NCBI GenBank assembly: GCA_028283825.1
Contig: JAPWJW010000001.1
Span: forward strand, 620,001 to 684,000
From: Azospirillaceae bacterium
Lineage (GTDB): Bacteria > Pseudomonadota > Alphaproteobacteria > Azospirillales > Azospirillaceae
Reading direction: 5' to 3'
Length of the DNA stretch: 64,000 nt
The notes beneath the pieces are model-generated. The model made no database searches and had not been told where the DNA came from. It worked only from the letters and a program-made list of their open reading frames with translations. The translations under genes and the position numbers were made by a program. Shown here piece by piece: positions 35,285-41,789 of this stretch (its first letter is position 1; each line of letters starts with the position of its first letter).

Positions 35285-35369
35285 GGCGCTGCCGCCCAGC
35301 AGCGCCGCCCTTTCCAGGAAATGGCGCCGGGGTCACGCCGACACCTGGCAGTTCCTTCATAACAGGCAT
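35285..35369 (-). other. frameshifted Tat signal peptide of the amine oxidase
   Basis: ATG 35369 (or 35360) follows AAGGGGTGG and reads MPVMKELPGVGVT. With one fewer G in the run GGGG at 35329-35332 (CCCC on the coding strand) the frame would continue TRRHFLERAALLGGSA into the oxidase, giving a standard twin-arginine signal. As written, the frame misses this and the oxidase frame meets TGA. Either a one-base sequencing or assembly error in a homopolymer or a true recent mutation would explain it. Confidence 0.75.
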
Positions 35370-35460
35370 AAAGACCACCCCTTATCGTCGTCGGTCGGGC
35401 CGGCCGATATCGAGTGCCGCGCCCGGATTGATCGCCGTCCCCGGTGGGGGCACGCACATG

Positions 35461-36048
35461 TCAGGGCGCGTGGGCGGCGATCACCTCGATCTCGACCAGC
35501 AGGCCGGGGCCCGCCAGGCCCGCCACCTGCACCGTGGTGCGGGCGGGCTTGTTGGGTTGGTCGGCCGTGCCGAAGAATTGGGTGTAGCCGGACATCATGC
35601 CGGCGAAGTCCATCTTGCCCTCATGGGCCGCGTCGCCCACCAGATAGACATGCATCATGACCACGTCGCCCATGGTCAGCTTCTGCTCGGCCAGGGCGGC
35701 CTGGATTTTCTTCAGGGTGTTGACGGTCTGGGTGGCGGTGTCGCCATAGGCCTCCACGCTGCCCTTGGGCGCGTCGGGGTTGACCACGCCGCCGGTCATG
35801 CCGCTGAGGTACACCACATCCGACCCGGCCGGCACAGCGACGGCGCCGGAGATGGGGAAACCGCCAGGCACCGCCGTGCGCGTGATGGCCTTGGCGGCGG
35901 TCGCCGGCCCGCTGCTGGAGATGACACCGGCGGTGGTGATGATGGCGCCCAGGACGGCGGTCAGGGCCAAGGCACCCAGCAGGCGCATCATGCGGCGCTC
36001 AGCGGTGGGTTTGCCAACGGGCGTCTGCGAGGGGGAATTCGTGGACAT
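35461..36048 (-). CDS. RidA-family protein with N-terminal membrane anchor
   Basis: 195 residues from ATG 36048, with AGGAG eleven bases upstream. A basic stretch (AERRMMR) and one hydrophobic helix (residues 22-43) precede the YjgF/RidA domain (about 60-195), so it is membrane-anchored or exported. RidA proteins are normally cytoplasmic and hydrolyse reactive imines. The Arg that binds the carboxylate in RidA is kept as R170 in KPARTTVQV, and the terminal EIEVIAA block is present. The next genes are an FAD amine oxidase with a (damaged) Tat signal and a cytochrome c, so an exported imine-clearing role is inferred. Confidence 0.85.
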   Translation of the reverse strand: MSTNSPSQTPVGKPTAERRMMRLLGALALTAVLGAIITTAGVISSSGPATAAKAITRTAVPGGFPISGAVAVPAGSDVVYLSGMTGGVVNPDAPKGSVEAYGDTATQTVNTLKKIQAALAEQKLTMGDVVMMHVYLVGDAAHEGKMDFAGMMSGYTQFFGTADQPNKPARTTVQVAGLAGPGLLVEIEVIAAHAP

Positions 36049-36308
36049 CAAGGCAAGGCTCTCCTGTTCCGTTTTCCGTTTCTTATGGTCCTGCATCAGC
36101 ATCGGCACCGCCGTTTCGTCTCCGGGCCGCCGGGGATCGCCCGGCGGCCGGAGTGGGGTACTAAGCGGGGGCCTCATCAAAGTGTGCGGCGCACAATCCC
36201 TGGGGCCCGACGCCGATCAATGGGGACGCTGCCGGGTCAGCGCGGTCATGGCCCCGGGGCGTGATCCTTATGCTGGGGTGGCGGGAAAGGCGGTGGTGCT
36301 GCGGTCGG

Positions 36309-36343
36309 CCAAAAGAAAATGGCCGCCCAAACGGGCAGCCATT
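36309..36343 (-). terminator. intrinsic terminator facing left in a gene-free region
   Basis: On the minus strand AAATGGCTGCCC, loop GTTT, GGGCGGCCATTT, then TCTTTT. A near-perfect 12-pair stem with a U-rich tail. No gene precedes it on that strand for 600 bp, so it implies a leftward non-coding transcript. Confidence 0.75.
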
Positions 36344-36541
36344 TCCAAGACGACGCGATGAAGATTTTCGGTGAGAGCGGCCAAGCCCCGTCCATGACGC
36401 CGTAAATCGGCCGGGTGCGTGTCGCCCCCAGCCCGGCATATACCTGTGACAACGATGGTGACGGCCCGTTTCGTCATTCGTCCCTGTCAGAAAGTCGATC
36501 AAATGGAAGGGATTAGGCGTCTCTCTTTTCTGAACCCAACT

Positions 36542-36714
36542 GCCAAAACCGTACGGCTCCCTTCCCCCTGTTCCGGGAAGTGAGACCGCTTTCACTGATG
36601 GGGCAAGTTCAGCAATAACCGGGCCAACGCCCTTCGCGGCTGCGATATAAGCGTTTTGGCTTAGGTCTGGGGGGATGATCTCTGGCCACTCGCCCATAGA
36701 TTGGGCAATTTTTG
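36542..36714. ncRNA. candidate structured small RNA, strand unresolved
   Basis: GCCAAAAC (36542-36549) pairs with GTTTTGGC (36653-36660) and closes a 119-base segment. Inside are smaller hairpins, for example CTTCCC...GGGAAG and AGTGA...TCACT near 36570-36598. Read rightward, GCCC-ATAGATT-GGGC plus AATTTTT at about 36691-36714 could end it. Read leftward, the terminator at 36309-36343 could. I cannot match it to 6S, tmRNA, RNase P RNA or a known riboswitch. Confidence 0.35.
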
Positions 36715-36925
36715 ATTGTTACAGGCATGTTGCCGTAAAGCTGGGCAATTGCATCGCCCTGCCGCCGTCGGCGGGGGCCGGGCCGGGCGGGATAAACATC
36801 AATACGAAGATCGTGGGTCTATCCCTGCGCCGCTCATACGCTATTCACCGGAACGGGCTGGACAGCCGGCGGCGCGCCTGTCAGCAAGGGGGCCCTGCAT
36901 CCCACCTCATTTCCCCCGCCCGCCG

Positions 36926-38188
36926 ATGCGCCTGCTGAAACCTTTGGCCCATGGCCCCATCGCCCGCCTGTGGGGCGCCCTGTCCCTGTCGGCGGTGGGC
37001 GATCAGTTGCACCAGATGGCCCTGGTCTGGCTGGCCGTAGGTTTGGTGGGGGCGGATACCGGCTACGTCGCGGCGGCCGACACGGTGGCGTTGATGACCG
37101 TGGCGCTGCTGGCCGGCGCCTGGGTGGAGCGGTGGGACCAGGGTCGCGTCATGATGACGGCGGACCTGGCGCGCGCCGGCCTGGCGGTGGTGCCGGTGCT
37201 GGCGGCGCTGACCGGTCATCTGACGCTCTGGACCCTGGTGGTGCCGTCGGTGGCCCTGTCGGCGCTGTCCGGCCTGTTCGATCCGGCGCTGCAGGCATCG
37301 TTGCCGCGCCTGGCGGAAGATCGCGCCCTGCTGGCCGCCACCAACGCCCTGTTCGACGGCACCCTGCGCCTGGCCCGCCTGGTGGGCCCCACCCTGGCCG
37401 GGGCGCTGGCCACCCTGATGCCGCCGGTGGCCCTGATGGCGGTCAACGGCCTGAGCTTCCTGACATCGGCCCTTGCGGTCTACAGCGTGCGCGGCTCCCT
37501 GGGTGGGCCGGACACGACGGCGGCGATGCATGGGGATGGTCTGCCCAGCCTGGGTGCCCGCCTGCTGGCCGGCTGGCGCCTGGTGCGCCGGGAACCGCCC
37601 TTCACTTACCTGCTGTGGCGCACCGGCCTGACCGGCGGGTTGTGGACCCTGACCATCTGGCTGTCGCTGCCGCTGCTGATGCGCCAGCAGGGTGTGGCCG
37701 GTTTCGGGCTCAGCGGCCTGTCGGCGCTGGCCCTGCTGTTTTCCGCCTATGGCGCCGGCAACCTGCTCAGCAACCTGGTGGTGGGCAGTCTGGCGCCGGG
37801 TGGGGTCTTGACGCGTCGGCCCATGGCCCTGGTGATGGCCGGCGACATCGTCGTGGGCGGCGGCTTCATCCTGCTGGCGCTGTCCACGCTGGTGCCCGCC
37901 CCCTGGACGCTGGGCGTCATGGCCGCTGCCTGTACGGCCACGGCCATGGGCGGGCCGCTGGCCCAGATACCCGTCGCCACCCTGCGCCAGACCCGCTACA
38001 GCGGCGGGGAGATCGCGGCCGTCTTCCGCCTGTTCCTGGTGCTGGATTGCGTGGGCACGCTGGTGGCGATGACGGCGGCGCCCACCCTGCTGTCGGTCCT
38101 GCCCACCGCCCTGGTCATGGCGCTGGCCGGCGCCTTGGTCCTGGGCGTGGCCTTGCTGTGGGGGCGCCGCAACTTGAGCGCGGCCTGA
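36926..38188 (+). CDS. MFS transporter, enterobactin-exporter-like (MFS_3) group
   Basis: 420 residues from ATG 36926; about ten to twelve hydrophobic helices. The opening LWGALSLSAVGDQLHQMALVWLAVGLVG and the loop WVERWDQGRVMM after helix 2 are typical of the MFS_3 group of proton-driven exporters. The longer in-frame start upstream lies in non-coding sequence. A LysE-type exporter gene follows 65 bp later on the same strand and may share its transcript. Substrate unknown. Confidence 0.85.
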   Translation: MRLLKPLAHGPIARLWGALSLSAVGDQLHQMALVWLAVGLVGADTGYVAAADTVALMTVALLAGAWVERWDQGRVMMTADLARAGLAVVPVLAALTGHLTLWTLVVPSVALSALSGLFDPALQASLPRLAEDRALLAATNALFDGTLRLARLVGPTLAGALATLMPPVALMAVNGLSFLTSALAVYSVRGSLGGPDTTAAMHGDGLPSLGARLLAGWRLVRREPPFTYLLWRTGLTGGLWTLTIWLSLPLLMRQQGVAGFGLSGLSALALLFSAYGAGNLLSNLVVGSLAPGGVLTRRPMALVMAGDIVVGGGFILLALSTLVPAPWTLGVMAAACTATAMGGPLAQIPVATLRQTRYSGGEIAAVFRLFLVLDCVGTLVAMTAAPTLLSVLPTALVMALAGALVLGVALLWGRRNLSAA

Positions 38189-38253
38189 CCGCTTGGCGGC
38201 GGGCGGGGTGCCGGTTACGCTGTCGCCGTCAACCGCGATCCGAAGAGGCCCGC

Positions 38254-38904
38254 ATGCTTGTCAGCTTGTTACCCATCCTCGCGGCCCTGCTGCTGGGCGC
38301 CATGTCCCCCGGGCCCAGCTTCGTCCTGGTCACGCGCACCGCCGTCACCCAATCCCGCCGCAACGGCCTGGCCGCCGCCATCGGCATGGGCGTGGGCGGC
38401 CTGTTCTTCGGCACCCTGGCGCTGCTGGGCCTGACGGCGCTGCTGGCCCAGGTGGCGTGGCTGAACATGGCCCTGCGCCTGGCCGGCGGTCTCTATCTTC
38501 TTTATCTGGCTTTCCGCATCTGGCGGGGGGCGGGAGCCCCGCTGACCATGATGGCGGGGGCGGCGGCTGATGAGCCTGCGTCCTCGCTGGGCCGGGCCTT
38601 CGCCGTGGCGCTGGCCACGCAACTCAGCAATCCCAAGACCGCCGTCGCCTACGCCAGCATCTTCGCGGCCCTGCTGCCGGCGTCCGCCCCGTCGGCGCAG
38701 CTGTTGTTGGTCCTGCCGCCGCTGATCTTCCTGATCGAGGCCGGCTGGTACACGGTGGTGGCGCTGGCCTTTTCGCTGGAGGGGCCGCGCCGGGCCTATA
38801 TCAAGGCCAAGCGGGGCATCGACCAGGTGACGGGGGCGGTCATGGGCGCCTTGGGCCTGCGCCTGATGGTGGATGCCCTGCGTGACGTCGGCTTGGCGCG
38901 CTGA
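38254..38904 (+). CDS. LysE/RhtB-family amino-acid exporter
   Basis: 216 residues, six hydrophobic helices. The family signature is complete: LLGAMSPGPSFVLVTRTAVTQSRRNGLAAAIGMGVGG at residues 12-48, then LYLLYLAFRIWRG and QLSNPKTAVAYASIFAALLP. These proteins export amino acids such as homoserine, threonine or lysine. ATG 38254 follows CCGAAGAGGCC. The transcript ends at a strong bidirectional hairpin shared with the convergent acetoacetate decarboxylase gene. Confidence 0.92.
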   Translation: MLVSLLPILAALLLGAMSPGPSFVLVTRTAVTQSRRNGLAAAIGMGVGGLFFGTLALLGLTALLAQVAWLNMALRLAGGLYLLYLAFRIWRGAGAPLTMMAGAAADEPASSLGRAFAVALATQLSNPKTAVAYASIFAALLPASAPSAQLLLVLPPLIFLIEAGWYTVVALAFSLEGPRRAYIKAKRGIDQVTGAVMGALGLRLMVDALRDVGLAR

Positions 38905-38905
38905 G

Positions 38906-38934
38906 GGGCGGACACGGGGGGACCGTGTCCGCCC
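38906..38934. terminator. bidirectional hairpin terminator
   Basis: GGGCGGACACGG (38906-38917) pairs perfectly with CCGTGTCCGCCC (38923-38934), loop GGGGA. It lies between two convergent stop codons at 38904 and 38942. Confidence 0.8.
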
Positions 38935-38941
38935 ATCCGCA

Positions 38942-39685
38942 TCAACCCAGATAGTCGTGCAGCACCCGGCCGAAGGGCAGGGTGAAGTCCACCACCTGGT
39001 GCCGCCCGCCAACGATGCGGCGCACCGGCAGATCGGCCACGCGGCAATTGACGTGGGGCGTCAGGTGCAGGCGGGCGGGGCCGTCCCAGGCGCCGTGCAC
39101 ATGCACGTCGGTCAGGTTATAGCCCACCAGCTGCGCCACCTTGGGGCCGCCGTCCACGTCGGGGATGAACTTCAGGTTCACGTTCAGGCCGGCGATGCCC
39201 TTGGCGACCTCGTCCAGCTTGTCGGCCAGGCTGAAGTGCTTGTAGGTCATGGTGCCCATGGCCACCCGCTCCTCATCATAGTGCAGGGTGCCGGTCAGCG
39301 TGTCCTTCTGCACCTTCAGGCGGGGCACGCCGTATTTCTTGGGGAAGCCCCAGATCTCGCGGCCGGCGGTGATGGGCGGCTCATCATCCAGATACATCTG
39401 GACCGAGAAATTGCACGGCTCGCCGTTGAACAGCGCCTTGATGCCGGTGCCGCTTTCCTCGTAGTCGCCGAAGCCGGAACTGTCCGGCATCTTCATCCAT
39501 TCATAAAAGCACAAGTTGCCCGGCGCCGGCTCCAGCGGTTCCGGCAGGGCCTGGCGCAGGGCGTCGGGATCGGTCTCATAGGTGATGATCAGATATTCGC
39601 GGCGGATGAAGCGGTACGGCCCCCGCGGATAGCTGGGGCTGAACAGCGGCATGGAGGCGGCGGACAGGATCTCGTCACGATTCAT
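38942..39685 (-). CDS. adc: acetoacetate decarboxylase
   Basis: 247 residues from ATG 39685. The catalytic region GREIWGFPKKYG has adjacent lysines at 116 and 117, the position of the Schiff-base lysine and its pKa-lowering neighbour. YEWMKMPDSSGFGDYEESG and FSVQMYLDD are other family blocks. It would convert acetoacetate to acetone and CO2 in the cytoplasm, or act on a related beta-keto acid. GGAG lies about fourteen bases upstream. An in-frame start further upstream adds unrelated sequence. The oxidoreductase gene upstream on the same strand is separated by a probable terminator. Confidence 0.92.
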   Translation of the reverse strand: MNRDEILSAASMPLFSPSYPRGPYRFIRREYLIITYETDPDALRQALPEPLEPAPGNLCFYEWMKMPDSSGFGDYEESGTGIKALFNGEPCNFSVQMYLDDEPPITAGREIWGFPKKYGVPRLKVQKDTLTGTLHYDEERVAMGTMTYKHFSLADKLDEVAKGIAGLNVNLKFIPDVDGGPKVAQLVGYNLTDVHVHGAWDGPARLHLTPHVNCRVADLPVRRIVGGRHQVVDFTLPFGRVLHDYLG

Positions 39686-39830
39686 GGTCGGCACTACTCC
39701 CGGGAGGGGACGTGGCACCGGGACCGGCCTTGGGCCCCGGACGAAGGAAGGCCAGCTTGGGCGAAGTGCGCCCGGAAAACCATTCACCGTCCGGGTAAGT
39801 TTTGTTGCGTCGCACCTAAACAAACAGGAA

Positions 39831-39855
39831 GGGGGCGGCGCATGGCCGCACCCCC
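39831..39855 (-). terminator. probable terminator of the 39872-40483 oxidoreductase gene
   Basis: GGGGGCGGC (39831-39839) pairs with GCCGCACCCCC (39845-39855) with one bulged base. On the minus strand it is followed by TTCCTGTTT, a weak U tail, 17 bases after the stop codon. Confidence 0.5.
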
Positions 39856-39871
39856 TAAAATCATAGGGATC

Positions 39872-40483
39872 TCAATATCCCACGGTGAAGCGGCGGTTGG
39901 CATGGGCCGGGCTTTCCACCTCATCCACCAGCGCCACCGCGAAATCCTCGTAACTGATGTGGCTCTGGCCGTCGGCAGCGACCAGCAACTGGTCGTCGGC
40001 CAGGCGGAAGGTGCCGGTGCGCTCTCCCTCATGGAAGAAGGCGGACGGCGACAGGAAGGTCCACTCCACCCCGGGTCCCTGGCGCAGGGCCTTCAGGACA
40101 TCGCCGCCGGCACCGGCTTCGGCCTTGTAGGCCTCGGGGAATTCGGGCGTGTCGATCAGGGCGACGCCGGGCGCCACCTCCAGCGAACCCGCACCCCCCA
40201 CCACCAGCAGGCGCTTCACGCCGGCGGTCTTGATGGCCGACAGCAGGGCCGCCAGATCCAGGCCGACGAACCGCGTGCTGCTGATCACGGCGTCGTGGCC
40301 GGCCAGCACGGGCGCCAGGGCGGCCGGGGCGCCGGTGTCGCCGGCCTTGGCGGTCACGCCGTCCTGCGGGGCCAGCTTGCTCACGTCGCGGGCGATGGCG
40401 GTGACGGTGTGGCCGCGGCGGCGCAACTCCGCCAGGATGCGGGTGCCGACATTGCCGGTGGCGCCGATCAGGGCGATTTTCAT
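39872..40483 (-). CDS. NAD(P)H-binding atypical SDR oxidoreductase
   Basis: 203 residues from ATG 40483, behind GGAGACATCCC. The Rossmann motif GATGNVGTRI is at residues 7-16, and RRRGHTVTAIARD gives the second strand. The rest fits the NmrA/YwnB-like atypical SDR group without a clear YxxxK. These bind NAD(P)H and act as reductases or redox sensors. It is divergent from an HxlR regulator with a palindrome between, the usual pairing for a redox- or electrophile-inducible reductase. Confidence 0.85.
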   Translation of the reverse strand: MKIALIGATGNVGTRILAELRRRGHTVTAIARDVSKLAPQDGVTAKAGDTGAPAALAPVLAGHDAVISSTRFVGLDLAALLSAIKTAGVKRLLVVGGAGSLEVAPGVALIDTPEFPEAYKAEAGAGGDVLKALRQGPGVEWTFLSPSAFFHEGERTGTFRLADDQLLVAADGQSHISYEDFAVALVDEVESPAHANRRFTVGY

Positions 40484-40531
40484 GGGATGTCTCCGGTCAA
40501 GGCGCTGGCGCTTCATTGCGCAAGCGAACTA

Positions 40532-40548
40532 GGTTACGATTGGTAACC
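40532..40548. promoter_or_regulatory. probable HxlR operator
   Basis: GGTTAC (40532-40537) and GTAACC (40543-40548) form a perfect 6-base inverted repeat with a 5-base spacer. It lies 49 bp before the oxidoreductase start and 100 bp before the HxlR start, in the divergent gap of 165 bp. Confidence 0.6.
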
Positions 40549-40648
40549 AGATGCCACCACTGCCTGCTGCCTGTGAAGAAGGCATGTTCCCGTGCGCAGG
40601 TTATCGCGGGATTACCGCCCGGCCGGTGTGTGAATAGGAGAACCCGTG

Positions 40649-41101
40649 ATGGACGGACGGACTTTGGCGGAAGGCCCCCTGGAAGCCCCGACGGCAGCCG
40701 TCGTGGCGGATGAGGCGGCGGCGGCCGGCTTCCAACCGGATGCGGAGGATGGAACCTGTCCCATCCGCGACGTGCTGGATCGCCTGGGCGATGCGTGGAG
40801 CGTCCTGGTCATCCGTCATCTGGATGGCGGCCCCGCCCGTTTCAACGCCCTGCGCCGGGCGGTCGACGGTATTTCCCAGCGCATGCTGGCCCAGACCCTG
40901 CGCAAGCTGGAACGGGACGGCCTGGCCCGCCGCACGGTGTTCCCCACCACCCCGCCCCAGGTGGAATACGCCCTGACCGACCTGGGCCGCAGCTTCTCCG
41001 CCCACCTCGCCCAACTGGCCCAGTGGGCCGCCCTGCACCAGCCCACCATCCGCGCCAGCCGCCGGCATTACGACGCGGCGCTGGCGGATAAGGATATCTG
41101 A
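40649..41101 (+). CDS. HxlR-family transcriptional regulator
   Basis: 150 residues from ATG 40649, eight bases after AGGAG. The HxlR winged helix runs from about residue 35 to 130: CPIRDVLDRLGDAWSVLVIRHLDGGPARFNALRRAVDGISQRMLAQTLRKLERDGLARRTVFPTTPPQVEYALTDLG. Cys38 sits where redox- or electrophile-sensing members have theirs. An N-terminal Ala-rich extension of 30 residues is unusual but not rare. The divergent oxidoreductase gene is the likely target. Confidence 0.93.
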   Translation: MDGRTLAEGPLEAPTAAVVADEAAAAGFQPDAEDGTCPIRDVLDRLGDAWSVLVIRHLDGGPARFNALRRAVDGISQRMLAQTLRKLERDGLARRTVFPTTPPQVEYALTDLGRSFSAHLAQLAQWAALHQPTIRASRRHYDAALADKDI

Positions 41102-41219
41102 CGGACATGCGTCAGTTCGCCGCACTTGCCGCCGGCAGTTAACCACAATCCTGCGATGATTCACACTTCGGCAACCAATATGCTCGGGCTCTTGTCTATC
41201 CTATAAGTGGTAACACGCC

Positions 41220-41693
41220 ATGCATATTCGGTTAACATTTGTGGCCGCCCTGGGCATGCTCAGCCTTGCGGCTTGCTCGTCCATCGTGGAAGGCACATCC
41301 CAGGAAATCGCCGTGAACACCTACCCTTCCGGCGCTGATTGTGCGCTGGAACGTGAAGGGGCGGTCATCGCGCGGGTCAGCCAGACGCCGGCGTCCACGA
41401 CGATCAAGAAGACCAAGCACGACATCACCATCCGCTGCACCAAGGATGGTTTCCAGGAAGCCACCTTCCTGGATCACTCCGGCGCGGCTGGCGCCACCGC
41501 TGGGAACATTCTGCTGGGCGGCGGCATCGGTTGGGCGATCGACAGCGCCACGGGCGCCGACAACAAGTACGACAGCCCGGTGAACATCGATCTGGTGCCG
41601 GTGGGCACCGCGGCCCCCGCCTCCACCCCCGCGACGACCACGTCCATGGCGGTACCGGCGGCGACCCCGACGGCGGCCCCGGCCGTCCACTAA
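41220..41693 (+). CDS. small lipoprotein, PEGA-like
   Basis: 157 residues. A type II signal with the lipobox LAAC (Cys19) marks an outer- or inner-membrane lipoprotein; the following Ser-Ser favours transport to the outer membrane. The mature part has VNTYPSGADCALEREGAVIARVSQTPASTTIKK, which resembles PEGA-type beta domains, then a short Gly-rich hydrophobic segment (GATAGNILLGGGIGWAID) and an Ala/Thr/Pro-rich tail. The function is unknown. It is followed by a short GGCATC tandem repeat and a terminator hairpin. Confidence 0.8.
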   Translation: MHIRLTFVAALGMLSLAACSSIVEGTSQEIAVNTYPSGADCALEREGAVIARVSQTPASTTIKKTKHDITIRCTKDGFQEATFLDHSGAAGATAGNILLGGGIGWAIDSATGADNKYDSPVNIDLVPVGTAAPASTPATTTSMAVPAATPTAAPAVH

Positions 41694-41705
41694 GCGGTAG
41701 CCAAC

Positions 41706-41729
41706 GGCATCGGCATCGGCATCGGCGTC
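41706..41729. repeat. short tandem repeat, four GGCATC-type units
   Basis: Three exact GGCATC units and one GGCGTC, between the lipoprotein stop and its terminator. Probably neutral. Confidence 0.6.
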
Positions 41730-41738
41730 GGAACAGGA

Positions 41739-41774
41739 GAAGGGGGCGATGGCCAGCCGGCCGTCGCCCCCTTC
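41739..41774. terminator. bidirectional terminator hairpin
   Basis: GAAGGGGGCGA (41739-41749) pairs with TCGCCCCCTTC (41764-41774), and the inner GGCC/GGCC extends the stem. No strong T run. It lies between the convergent lipoprotein and HAMP-protein genes. Confidence 0.75.
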
Positions 41775-41789
41775 CTCTGCCAGGATGCG

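Larger units (their letters stand above)
36049..36925. other. 877-bp gene-free region with structured sequence
   Basis: No convincing coding frame lies here; a 178-codon leftward frame at 36161-36697 has no family resemblance and poor codon use. G+C falls between about 36440 and 36730. The region holds several hairpins and two possible intrinsic terminators facing opposite ways, described separately. It must also contain the promoters of the RidA-like gene (leftward) and of the MFS gene at 36926 (rightward). Confidence 0.6.

Noticed and set aside
36161-36697. Leftward 178-codon frame in the gene-free region
   Set aside because: No recognisable domain, poor codon use, and it runs through a terminator hairpin; a structured RNA or plain spacer is more likely.
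36661-36925. Permuted tmRNA, RNase P RNA or cobalamin riboswitch before the MFS gene
   Set aside because: None of their conserved core sequences is present on either strand, although the region is structured.
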